Positions 1 through 6,517 of a stretch of DNA of 12,706 bases are shown here, one piece after another (position 1 is the stretch's first letter; every line of letters starts with the position of its first letter). A program made the translations under genes and the position numbers. This DNA comes from Desulfobacteraceae bacterium (GTDB taxonomy: Bacteria > Desulfobacterota > Desulfobacteria > Desulfobacterales > BuS5). The stretch spans positions 1 to 12,706 of the forward strand of contig DAOWMW010000013.1 of the NCBI GenBank assembly GCA_030642865.1, in the 5' to 3' direction. Below the pieces are notes generated by a model. That model was not told the DNA's origin and ran no database searches. It worked only from the letters and a program-made list of their open reading frames with translations.

Positions 1-87
1 ATACGTTTTCGTAACGCAGTCAGGCAGGATGGATCGACGCTTAAAATGCTAAGTTATTTTTGATCGAGTCCTAAGGATTGGGGATGA
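1..87 (+). repeat. Half-copy of palindromic dispersed repeat (family A)
   Basis: The first 87 bases match the reverse complement of about 11726-11812 with only a few substitutions, ending in the core GGATTGGGGATGAA. Positions 3-75 also align, more weakly, with 11831-11902 in direct orientation. At the right-hand locus two such arms face each other as a palindrome. Here only one arm is visible and it begins exactly at the window edge, so the partner arm may lie just outside. No reading frame is evident. It is probably a non-autonomous mobile or REP-like element; that role is inferred from repetition and symmetry only. Confidence 0.8.
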
Positions 88-818
88 ATATTTATAACTT
101 TCCAGCAGATAAGATTTACCATGAAGCTTTATCCCAAATAGTTTATGCTCTTATTCCCAGTTACATTTCAACTACACAGAGGGTATGATATGACAGTCTC
201 AACAGGATCAGTTGTTGATTCAATAAAATATAATCCATTGGTTTTGCGCCAATTCTGCAATGATAGTTTAAACGGTATTGTTGAAGTAAGAATAAATAAT
301 TATTTTCAACTTTCAAAGAACGAAATATTAGTTACATAACATAATATTTATCAAATTATTTATTTTAATAATTAAATTTTATTTTTATGTCAAGTAAATC
401 CTCATTTTGGGATGGAGACTAACTATAGATGTTCATACAAATAGTTTCACTCCGTTAATCTGTTTTTTACAACTTAAAATTGACCCACCCAGGAAAAAAG
501 ATAAATCCTGAAATTGATCACCAGAGGTATTTATATTTTTGGCATTTTTTTCAAATTTATAAAGCCTCCGAATGTACTTCATGGTATGTGTCTGCCATGT
601 TTGCCGCGGTTCCTGATACGAATTTTGTTTCTGTAACTGATCTGCCATAATTTAATAAGTTACCTTAAATGTAAAAGTTAACTTACTATGGCACGAATTT
701 GATGTCCTGAAAAGATGGTGTTAATAGAGCGCTTACTAATTGCCTTACTTTTTTTGGCAGTATTAAAAAAAAAAATTGATAATATATTAAATAAGATATA
801 TTTATACTTATTATTTGT
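88..818. other. Gene-poor AT-rich intergenic region
   Basis: No convincing gene was found. Two small open frames exist. One on the plus strand could start at ATG 190 behind a weak GAGG and ends at 339 (49 codons, unrecognised). One on the minus strand, 648 to 433 (71 codons), contains the stretch TMKYIRRLYKFEKNAK, faintly like the C-terminal part of IS66-type transposases, but has no well-placed ribosome binding site. Positions about 765-820 are extremely AT-rich, with a run of A. The region may hold decayed mobile DNA or upstream control sequence, and neither small frame is called as a gene. Confidence 0.5.
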
Positions 819-867
819 TTGTAACTATTTAGCTCTACTGATTGCAGTGTATTGCAACAAGTATGAT
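819..867 (+). repeat. Repeat family D, copy upstream of the SDR gene
   Basis: About 49 bases from TTGTAACT onward align with 1758-1805 at roughly four bases in five, with a one-base indel, including the shared core GTATTGCAACA. The copies lie upstream and downstream of the dehydrogenase gene in the same orientation. The downstream copy is a much better hairpin than this one, which appears degenerate on its right side (GGTGTAGCTGAATACT against GTTGTAG...GGCTGAATAGTT). Confidence 0.6.
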
Positions 868-896
868 TGACACTTGAGTCGGTGTAGCTGAATACT

Positions 897-905
897 TGCT
901 ATAAG
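897..905 (+). promoter_or_regulatory. Candidate extended -10 promoter for the SDR gene
   Basis: TGC followed by TATAAG forms an extended -10 element about 65 bases before the dehydrogenase ATG. A TTGACA at 867-872 is too far (27 bases) to be its -35 box, so the assignment rests on the -10 element alone. Similar TTGCTAT-type elements precede the DUF2889 gene and dapB in this window. Confidence 0.35.
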
Positions 906-969
906 TCTTTTAAATATTTTTTTAAGGGCTGATTTTTTAATATATTTTGTTTAATAAAGGAGAATATAG

Positions 970-1740
970 ATGGATTTAAATGGAAAAACTGCAGTTGTCA
1001 CCGGAAGTGCCAGAGGAATAGGATTTGCCATGGCAGAACTTTTTGCGTCTAAAGGAGCAACTGCTGTTATATCTGATATTCCTGGACCTGGTATTGAAGA
1101 GGCTGTTAAGAAAATTGAAGAAAAAGGTGGTAAAGCCATTGGTATCCCCTGTGATGTATCCAAAGAAGATCAGGTGGAAAGTTTGATGCAGAAAATTGTT
1201 GATGAAACAGGGAGACTCGATGTTGCTGTATTAAATGCTGGAATTCTGCGGGATGGCCTTCTTGTAAAAGTAGACAGAAAAACCCAAAAGGTTACAAGCA
1301 AAATGACCCTTGCCCAGTGGCAGGCAATTATCGATGTAAACTTGACCGGTGTATTTCTTACTGGAAGGGAAGCTGCCGTACAGATGGTAAATTGCGGTAA
1401 TGGCGGCGTGATTATACCCATCTCCTCAATCGCCAGGCACGGTAATGCCGGACAGACTAATTACAGTGCAGCAAAAGCTGCAGTTGCAGCCCTTGCTGTG
1501 ATATGGTCAAAGGAGCTGGCACGTTATAAAATCAGATCTGCTGCAATAGCCCCGGGTTTTATTGCGACCCCCATGGTTCTACAGGATATGAATCCTGCTG
1601 CTTTGGAAAAATTCAAAAAAATGATCCCCATAGGACGGATGGGAGAACCTGAAGAAATAGCCCATACCGCTGGATATATTGTTGAAAATGATATGATTAC
1701 AGGGATTACCATTGATGTTTCTGGCGGTATAAGGATATAG
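970..1740 (+). CDS. Short-chain dehydrogenase/reductase (FabG-like SDR)
   Basis: A 256-residue classical SDR, a cytosolic NAD(P)(H)-dependent oxidoreductase. Visible motifs are the Rossmann glycine motif TGSARGIG (11-18), NAG (89-91), the catalytic Asn in VNLTG (Asn124), Ser152, Tyr165 and Lys169 (YSAAK), and PGFIATPM after the core. Length is typical. Between NAG and the Asn124 helix there is an extra lysine-rich segment (about 99-112, [13 protein letters not shown]) absent from compact FabG proteins, which suggests a subfamily. The start is supported by AAAGGAGA 7 bases upstream. It is apparently monocistronic, bracketed by two family D repeats and followed by a terminator at 1884-1928. The substrate cannot be told. 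There is no acyl carrier protein or fatty-acid gene nearby, so fabG itself is not claimed. Confidence 0.93.
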   Translation: MDLNGKTAVVTGSARGIGFAMAELFASKGATAVISDIPGPGIEEAVKKIEEKGGKAIGIPCDVSKEDQVESLMQKIVDETGRLDVAVLNAGILRDGLLVKVDRKTQKVTSKMTLAQWQAIIDVNLTGVFLTGREAAVQMVNCGNGGVIIPISSIARHGNAGQTNYSAAKAAVAALAVIWSKELARYKIRSAAIAPGFIATPMVLQDMNPAALEKFKKMIPIGRMGEPEEIAHTAGYIVENDMITGITIDVSGGIRI

Positions 1741-1750
1741 ACCGTTATAT

Positions 1751-1855
1751 AAATAATTTGTAACTGCTCAGCTACACTGATTCAGAGTATTGCAACAGGT
1801 ATAATCAGATTATACCTGTTGTTGTAGATATTGGCTGAATAGTTACAATAATTTA
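1751..1855. repeat. Repeat family D, palindromic copy downstream of the SDR gene
   Basis: An imperfect palindrome of about 105 bases. The outer arms are TTGTAACT (1758-1765) and AGTTACAA (1841-1848), with AT-rich flanks also pairing. The centre is a perfect 13-base stem, CAACAGGTATAAT (1793-1805) against 1809-1821, around a 3-base loop. It begins about 10 bases after the SDR stop codon and resembles 819-867. In RNA it would fold strongly, but it has no T-tract, so it is a folded repeat rather than the terminator. Confidence 0.75.
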
Positions 1856-1863
1856 TTGTCGTA

Positions 1864-1883
1864 GAAATAAATTACCCATAATT
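1864..1883 (+). repeat. Copy of the 2658-2837 element terminal repeat
   Basis: Twenty bases, including AAATAAATTACCCATAATT, are identical to 2669-2688 and match inverted at 2821-2837. The copy runs directly into the C-run of the terminator stem at 1884, so it may be a relic of an element end that now forms part of the gene's 3' region. Confidence 0.75.
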
Positions 1884-1928
1884 CCCCCTGATTTCCAGTT
1901 TACAGCCCGGAGTCAGGGGGTTTTTTTT
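1884..1928 (+). terminator. Rho-independent terminator after the SDR gene
   Basis: CCCCCTGA (1884-1891) pairs perfectly with TCAGGGGG (1913-1920) across a 21-base loop and is followed by eight T residues (1921-1928). It lies 144 bases after the dehydrogenase stop and only 16 bases before the nuclease start codon, so it should separate the two genes or attenuate read-through into the nuclease gene. Confidence 0.85.
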
Positions 1929-1944
1929 AAATTGATAGCAGGCG

Positions 1945-2658
1945 ATGATTATACGGTTTAATAGATATTTTTTCTTATTCATATTTTTGTTCCTCCCCCT
2001 GTTTTCTGTTCGTGCAGATACAATTTTTTTAAAAAACGGAAATAAAATAAATAATGTAAGAGTTTGGGAAGAGGACGAATTAATAAAATGTTTTCAATAC
2101 GGCTCCCTTACAGGTTACCAGAAAAAAGATATTGCACGGATCGAAAAAGGGGTAGTTAAAAAAAAACCGAATCCCCAATTGATCTGTAAAAGGAGGTATG
2201 GCCACGGGAACAAATCTGAATTTTTTAAAGTTATAAAGGTTTTTGACGGGGACAGTTTTATAGCATCATATAAAAAAATAGAAATAGGAATCAGAATTAT
2301 AGGGATTGATGCTCCTGAAACAGGTAAAAAGGGGAAAAATGGGCAGCCCTTTTGCAGGGAAGCCGGGAATTATCTGGAAAAAATGATAAAAGGGAAAACC
2401 ATTGTCATAAAAAGCTATGGTACTGATCGCTACAACCGGCAGCTTGCAGAAATTTTTGTGGGGAACGTAAACGCAGGCTTTGAAATGGTGAAAGCCGGCC
2501 TGGCCGAGGTGTATAATAGAAAAAAATTTCCCAAAGGTTTTGATATGCGTCAATACTTAAAAGCAGAAAAAAAGGCAAAAAAAGACCACAGGGGAATATG
2601 GTCCCTCGAAGACCAGTATATAAGCCCAAAAATATGGCGCAAAAAAAACGTGTTATAG
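1945..2658 (+). CDS. Secreted staphylococcal nuclease-like (SNase/TNase) protein
   Basis: A 237-residue protein. Residues 1-24 are a signal peptide with a long aromatic/hydrophobic core and a likely cleavage after SVRA. Residues 25-70 (DTIFLKNG, IARIEKG) form a small beta-rich segment often seen in exported deltaproteobacterial proteins. Residues 93-222 are an SNase domain, a calcium-dependent phosphodiesterase acting on DNA or RNA. The catalytic pattern of staphylococcal nuclease is complete: Asp103 (DGD), Arg117, Asp122 and Glu125 in RIIGIDAPE, and Arg165 in DRYNR, with the closing GIWS at 217-220. It is therefore probably active in the periplasm or outside the cell. The start has only a weak AGG-type site, and a terminator lies just upstream. 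A possible TTGTAG/TACAAT promoter (1822-1849) sits before that terminator. The TAG stop overlaps the first base of a repeat element. Confidence 0.92.
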   Translation: MIIRFNRYFFLFIFLFLPLFSVRADTIFLKNGNKINNVRVWEEDELIKCFQYGSLTGYQKKDIARIEKGVVKKKPNPQLICKRRYGHGNKSEFFKVIKVFDGDSFIASYKKIEIGIRIIGIDAPETGKKGKNGQPFCREAGNYLEKMIKGKTIVIKSYGTDRYNRQLAEIFVGNVNAGFEMVKAGLAEVYNRKKFPKGFDMRQYLKAEKKAKKDHRGIWSLEDQYISPKIWRKKNVL

Positions 2659-2837
2659 GATTGGGGATGAAATAAATTACCCATAATTACTTGTTCTTGT
2701 GCCCGTCTTTTGTGTCGCATCAATGGCCAAAATTGCGTAGGGGCATCCCCCTGTGGGCGCCCAAAATGCTCCGAGTATGCAACCCTTGATGCGCCTTGAA
2801 GACGACCACAAGCCCGGCGCAATTATGGGTAATTTAT
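2658..2837. mobile_element. MITE-like palindromic element between convergent genes
   Basis: Perfect 17-base terminal inverted repeats (2672-2688 and 2821-2837, ATAAATTACCCATAATT type) bracket about 130 bases that are themselves partly self-complementary: TTGTGCCCGTC...TCGCATCAA against TTGATGCG...GACGACCACAA. The left flank from 2658 carries GGATTGGGGATGAAATAAAT, shared with the family A repeat at 11718-11738 (minus strand). It starts on the last base of the nuclease stop codon and ends 14 bases before the aminotransferase stop, nearly filling the gap between these convergent genes. No protein is encoded. It probably acts as a fold that could end transcripts from both sides. Mobility is inferred from the symmetry and the shared ends. 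Confidence 0.7.
2737..2762. repeat. REP-like GTAGGGGC...GCCC hairpin
   Basis: GTAGGGGCATCCCCC, TGTGG and GCGCCC form a short GC-rich hairpin at the centre of the 2658-2837 element. A related unit (GTAGGGGCAAATCCC, TTGTGG, TTGCCCC) occurs at 4055-4082. From general knowledge, similar GTAGGGGCG...CGCCC units are dispersed between genes in several bacterial groups. Confidence 0.6.
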
Positions 2838-2851
2838 AAAATTCATGATTC

Positions 2852-3985
2852 TTACATATAAAATGCGCTGATTTTATCCACAACATATTCCATTTGATCA
2901 TCCGATAATTCAGAATATACAGGGAGAGCAAGTGTATGTTCTGCCGCATATTCAGATGCAGGGAAATCACCTTTTTTATATCCCAGGTCCCGGAAACATT
3001 CCTGAAGGTGTAAAGGAACAGGGTAATATATTTCTGTTCCTATTCCTGATTCCTGCAAAAACAGGCGGAGTTCATTTCGTTTTTCAGTTAAACTTATTAC
3101 AAACTGATTGTAAATATGGCGGGTCTCCCTTTCTTCAGGAAGGATAACAAGTTCACCAATGCCCGCAGCTATGATAAGCTCCCTGTATTTTAACGCATTT
3201 TTCCGGCGACCCTTTGTCCATGAATCAAGATGTTTAAGCTTAACAGAGACAATTGCCGCCTGGAGAGCATCGAGCCTGAAATTTCCCCCTGCAATTTTAT
3301 GATAATACTTTGGTTCTGCTCCGTGATTTCTGAGAATTTTCAGGTTATGATCAAATTCATCCGAATCTGTTGTTACCATTCCTCCGTCTCCAAAGGCTCC
3401 CAGATTTTTTGACGGGAAAAAAGAAAAACATCCAAAATCCCCCATGGAACCTGCACGTTTCTTTTCATATTCAGCCCCTATGGCCTGGGCAGCATCCTCT
3501 ATTACAACAAGGTTATAAGCCTTTGCAGCATCAAGAACAGGAGACATATCTGCAGACTGGCCATACAGGTGCACAGGGATTATTCCCTTTAATCCTGCTT
3601 TCTCCCTGGCGCTTAAGGTATCAATAACCCTCCTTATACTTTCCGGGTCAATATTACAGGTTTTAGCATCAATGTCTGCAAAAATCGGTTTTGCCCCCAC
3701 CCTGCATATGGAACCTGCTGTGGCAAAAAAAGTATATGGGGTGGTGAGAACAAAGTCCCCATCCCCTATACCTGCGGCCATAAGAGATATTATCAGGGCA
3801 TCGGAACCAGAGGAGACTCCAACAGCATGTTTAGTGCCGCAATAGCTGGCTATATCTTTTTCCAGGGTCTCCACATGGGGTCCAAGGATGAAATACTGGC
3901 TTTCAAAAATATCCTGGGTAACTTTCAGAATTTCTTCTTTTATTGTTTTGTATTGAAGTTTAAGGTCTAATAATGGTACTTTCAT
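2852..3985 (-). CDS. DegT/DnrJ/EryC1/StrS-family sugar aminotransferase
   Basis: A PLP-dependent fold-type I aminotransferase, 377 residues from the ATG at 3985. Family landmarks are the N-terminus VPLLDL, SSGSDAL (58-64, cofactor phosphate), PYTFFAT (83-89), HLYG (139-142), the PLP-binding Asp164 in VIEDAAQA, Lys193 in FFPSKNLGAFGDGG (Schiff base), NFRLDALQAA (235-244) and YYPVPLH (320-326). Such enzymes transfer an amino group to nucleotide-linked keto-sugars for O-antigen, capsule or glycan synthesis. The sequence type resembles WbpE-like enzymes, but the exact sugar is not assignable. No other sugar gene is adjacent. The start is uncertain: the ATG matches the family N-terminus but has no Shine-Dalgarno, while an in-frame GTG at 4027 has GGGGG five bases upstream and would add 14 residues encoded by the 3997-4028 hairpin. 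Confidence 0.93.
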   Translation of the reverse strand: MKVPLLDLKLQYKTIKEEILKVTQDIFESQYFILGPHVETLEKDIASYCGTKHAVGVSSGSDALIISLMAAGIGDGDFVLTTPYTFFATAGSICRVGAKPIFADIDAKTCNIDPESIRRVIDTLSAREKAGLKGIIPVHLYGQSADMSPVLDAAKAYNLVVIEDAAQAIGAEYEKKRAGSMGDFGCFSFFPSKNLGAFGDGGMVTTDSDEFDHNLKILRNHGAEPKYYHKIAGGNFRLDALQAAIVSVKLKHLDSWTKGRRKNALKYRELIIAAGIGELVILPEERETRHIYNQFVISLTEKRNELRLFLQESGIGTEIYYPVPLHLQECFRDLGYKKGDFPASEYAAEHTLALPVYSELSDDQMEYVVDKISAFYM

Positions 3986-3996
3986 AATAAATTTTA

Positions 3997-4028
3997 GGTG
4001 GTCACATCTTAAAAAAGATGTGACCACC
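3997..4028. repeat. Perfect 14-bp stem-loop before the aminotransferase start
   Basis: GGTGGTCACATCTT (3997-4010) pairs without mismatch with AAGATGTGACCACC (4015-4028) around AAAA. It lies 12 bases upstream of the aminotransferase ATG and contains the alternative GTG start. On the minus strand no T-run follows, so it is a poor terminator for the upstream DUF2889 gene. On the plus strand TTTTCCCCCTTT follows, but no plus-strand gene ends here. It may be a regulatory leader hairpin, an operator, or a small palindromic insertion. Confidence 0.85.
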
Positions 4029-4054
4029 TTTTCCCCCTTTAAAAATTAACACAC

Positions 4055-4082
4055 GTAGGGGCAAATCCCTTGTGGTTGCCCC
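4055..4082. repeat. REP-like GTAGGGGC...TTGCCCC hairpin
   Basis: GGGGCAA (4058-4064) pairs with TTGCCCC (4076-4082) across an 11-base loop containing CCCTTGTGG. It is related to 2737-2762, sharing the GTAGGGGC entry, the C-run followed by TGTGG, and the closing GCCC. It lies between the DUF2889 stop and the aminotransferase leader hairpin. Confidence 0.6.
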
Positions 4083-4108
4083 ATCCAATCCCCTGTGTCC
4101 CTTTTACC

Positions 4109-4624
4109 CTATATAATAAGGTTTCCTTTAAGCCCGCATTTAATCTCTTTTGTAAAAAGATGGTTGTTGTCCAGGTTATAGGCCCAGCACATATTTTTGG
4201 CTTCAGGATAAACCTCGAGAACTTTTTCCCTGAGTAAAGGGGCATTGTCCAGTAAATCGTTAATGGGAATATTATAGGCTTTATCTATAAATTGTGACAG
4301 GCTTTTTGCCATTTCCAGAGTTTGATCAACAATATGGTGACACCCTTTTTCGCCCCCCACAGCACGAACAACCTTTTGCGTAAATCCGTGATCAAGCTTT
4401 ATCCCCTCGAGGTTTTTCATTTTTTTACTCATCAATTTACAGACTCCAAGATAAGGAGCTCTTTTAAAGTCTGCTTCTGCATGCTTAATCATTTTTTCAG
4501 GAAAAGAAATAATAAAACTTGTGGAGATCTGATGAACATTATCTATCATCGATATATCTATTTTTAAAATCCCTTTTTCAATAAGATCTGCTTTAATATG
4601 TTTGTTTCTTTCTAAGAGTGCCAA
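4109..4624 (-). CDS. DUF2889-family protein
   Basis: A 171-residue soluble protein of unknown function. The second half fits the DUF2889 pattern from memory: a Pro-Tyr segment with a conserved Cys (RAPYLGVC, 55-62), a LEGIKLDHGFTQKV stretch (72-85), then AVGGEKGCHHIVDQ (88-101), in which Cys95-His96-His97 could bind a metal, followed by a helix. The N-terminal part looks like paired strands. The start is a TTG at 4624, supported by AAAGGGAG about 8 bases upstream; the next ATG (residue 26) would cut into the domain. It stands alone between a candidate promoter at 4716-4724 and the aminotransferase gene 81 bases downstream, possibly cotranscribed with it. No function is proposed. Confidence 0.8.
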   Translation of the reverse strand: MALLERNKHIKADLIEKGILKIDISMIDNVHQISTSFIISFPEKMIKHAEADFKRAPYLGVCKLMSKKMKNLEGIKLDHGFTQKVVRAVGGEKGCHHIVDQTLEMAKSLSQFIDKAYNIPINDLLDNAPLLREKVLEVYPEAKNMCWAYNLDNNHLFTKEIKCGLKGNLII

Positions 4625-4715
4625 TTTTATTCTCCCTTTTATATAAATAATCGCGACCTGTGGGGTTTGGTATTAGCTGTTAGCCTTGAAAAATAACACC
4701 CAGTGGTGAAAACGT

Positions 4716-4724
4716 ATAATAGCA
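4716..4724 (-). promoter_or_regulatory. Candidate extended -10 promoter for the DUF2889 gene
   Basis: On the minus strand TTTTGC precedes TATTAT, giving a TGn-extended -10 element about 90 bases before the TTG start. No good -35 box was found. The 134-base gap between this gene and the upstream binding-protein gene fits an independent promoter. The same gap holds a small CACCCAGTGGTG hairpin. Confidence 0.35.
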
Positions 4725-4758
4725 AAACATCCTGTGATCATTTTGGCTAACTGCCATG

Positions 4759-6513
4759 TTATTTAAAATAATCTACAGCCGGCTGCTTTGGCGTTATAAA
4801 GTTTTTGTGTTCCAGGGCGCTTTTAAGATCGTCTCTTGAGTCTTCATCGAGCCACCAGTACCAGTAAGCACTTCTTTCATCTCCGTATTTGGAAAGAACA
4901 GAGTCCGGGGTTCCAAATTTATTCCAGTATAATAATCTGGTATAGTCAATATTCCATAAAAGTACGTAAGGGTATTCATTATAAACAATTTTGTCTATAT
5001 CCCTGCAAATTTCATTTCTTTTATTCACATCAAAAATATGTTTTTGCTGGTCTATTAATTCGTCAACCCTGCTGTTCTTTAAACCGGTGATATTACTACC
5101 CCCTTTTCTGGAAGCCTCTTTTGACGACCACATCCCCTCTGGATCTTTAAAAATACCTGACCCCCATGCAGCCCATGTCATCTGAAAGTTGAATTCATCC
5201 ATATCCCTTGCCCAGGCTGCCCAGTCTTTTTTATTTATAATCAGTTCAATCCCCGCATCTTTAAGGTCCTGGGCATAAATTGAAATAAATTTTTCAGAAC
5301 CTGCATTCCTTGTTAAAAACTTGAAAGAAAACTTTTTTTTATTTTTTTCCAGAAATCCTGTTTTTGGATTTACGATCCATCCGGCATTTTTTAATAATTT
5401 TCCTGCTTTATCCCTGTCCAGTTTAAATGGAGGATTTTTGCAGGGATTATCTCTTGTATAAAGGTCTTCCACGTACGATTTGTGCAGAAAATACTGGTCA
5501 TACATCAAGGTGGTGTTCATTTTTTTTCGGTCCAGGAGATAACACATGGCCATTCTTGTCTCTTTATCATCAAAGGGAAATTCTCTTAAATTCATGGCAA
5601 AGCCCTGAAACCCTACGGGACGGCAATTATGAATTTTCTGTTTTACTATCCAGTTTTTTAAAAATTTATCCCCACCGGTTTCATTGACCCATATACGCGA
5701 AGTATATACCGGAAAAATATCTATTCTCCCTTTTTTGAAGGCCTCAAAAGCATTCTCCCTTTCTGCGTAGAATTTGAACTTTAATATTTCAAAATTGCCT
5801 GTTGATTTAACACTTAGTCTGTTACGGCGCCACCAGTTTTCCCTTCGCATTAAAGCAATGGAAATGCCCTCGCTGATCTTTCCCAGTTCACAGGCACCTG
5901 AAACCACAGGAAAAGAAAAGTTTATCTTGTTGAAATCCATGTTTTTCATGGCATTTTCAGGGAGGATATGAAGCCCCCCCACGGAACCGAGATTTTTCCA
6001 GTGAACATCCTTTGCTGTAAAAGATATGGTTCTTTCATCAATTATAACAGGAGGGTAAAAGCGCTCCATCTCCACCTTATGGGGGCCTGTGAGATTTTTT
6101 GGATTCATAATTACATCATATGTAAATTTAACGTCATATGCTGTAACAGGTTTGTTATTACTCCATAGAGCATTTTTATCGATATAAAAGGTAAATTTCG
6201 TTTTATCGCTGGAGATGGACCAGGCCGAAGCAAGGACAGGTTCATGATCCAGGGTAAGGGGATGGACACCCAGCAGGGTGTCATACATGGAGCTGAAAAT
6301 TTCAGCAGACAAAACATTGTTATCAAGATAATAATTCAGGCTTTTGGGATATTGCCCCGCAAAAATCAGGATCTCACCCCCGGTTACAGCTTCCTGACTT
6401 GCCAGGGGGTCTAACCGGTCTTTCCAACCCCTTGGGGGATACAACTCTTCTGCAAACAAGGGTAAAATAAAAACCATTAATGATAAAGCAGTGTAAATAA
6501 TTTTTTTTTTCAT
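4759..6513 (-). CDS. YejA-like periplasmic binding protein (SBP family 5)
   Basis: A 584-residue extracytoplasmic solute-binding protein of the peptide/oligopeptide class (SBP_bac_5). Residues 1-21 are a signal peptide ending LFA|EEL, with no lipobox cysteine, so it is a free periplasmic protein. YejA-like features are the length near 600, the early YPKSLNYYLDNN segment, LYDTLL-type motif (MYDTLLG), ASAWSIS with SDKTKFTFYI, AYDVKFTYD, and the GFAMNLREFPFDDKETRMA stretch that matches the YejA-type QGFAFN...PPFNDVRVR region. YejA homologues deliver oligopeptides (and microcin C) to the YejBEF permease. Here no permease or ATPase gene is present, and the gene instead follows dapB by 4 bases with AAGGA before its ATG, so the two are almost certainly cotranscribed. 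The ligand is unknown. Confidence 0.9.
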   Translation of the reverse strand: MKKKIIYTALSLMVFILPLFAEELYPPRGWKDRLDPLASQEAVTGGEILIFAGQYPKSLNYYLDNNVLSAEIFSSMYDTLLGVHPLTLDHEPVLASAWSISSDKTKFTFYIDKNALWSNNKPVTAYDVKFTYDVIMNPKNLTGPHKVEMERFYPPVIIDERTISFTAKDVHWKNLGSVGGLHILPENAMKNMDFNKINFSFPVVSGACELGKISEGISIALMRRENWWRRNRLSVKSTGNFEILKFKFYAERENAFEAFKKGRIDIFPVYTSRIWVNETGGDKFLKNWIVKQKIHNCRPVGFQGFAMNLREFPFDDKETRMAMCYLLDRKKMNTTLMYDQYFLHKSYVEDLYTRDNPCKNPPFKLDRDKAGKLLKNAGWIVNPKTGFLEKNKKKFSFKFLTRNAGSEKFISIYAQDLKDAGIELIINKKDWAAWARDMDEFNFQMTWAAWGSGIFKDPEGMWSSKEASRKGGSNITGLKNSRVDELIDQQKHIFDVNKRNEICRDIDKIVYNEYPYVLLWNIDYTRLLYWNKFGTPDSVLSKYGDERSAYWYWWLDEDSRDDLKSALEHKNFITPKQPAVDYFK

Positions 6514-6517
6514 GTCC

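Noticed and set aside
867..895. TTGACA (867-872) with GAATAC (890-895) as the SDR promoter
   Set aside because: The spacing is right (17 bases) but the -10 box is poor, and the element lies within a repeat; the TGCTATAAG at 897-905 is a better candidate.
970..1740. Calling the SDR gene fabG
   Set aside because: The motifs are shared across the whole SDR family, there is an atypical insert around residues 99-112, and no fatty-acid synthesis genes are nearby.
2677..2970. Open frames on the minus strand across the 2658-2837 element
   Set aside because: They run through a palindromic non-coding repeat and into the antisense of the aminotransferase, with no ribosome site or recognisable protein.
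3997..4028. The 14-bp stem-loop as terminator of the DUF2889 gene
   Set aside because: On the minus strand the stem is followed by TAAAATTTATT, without a T-run, and it sits only 12 bases before a start codon.
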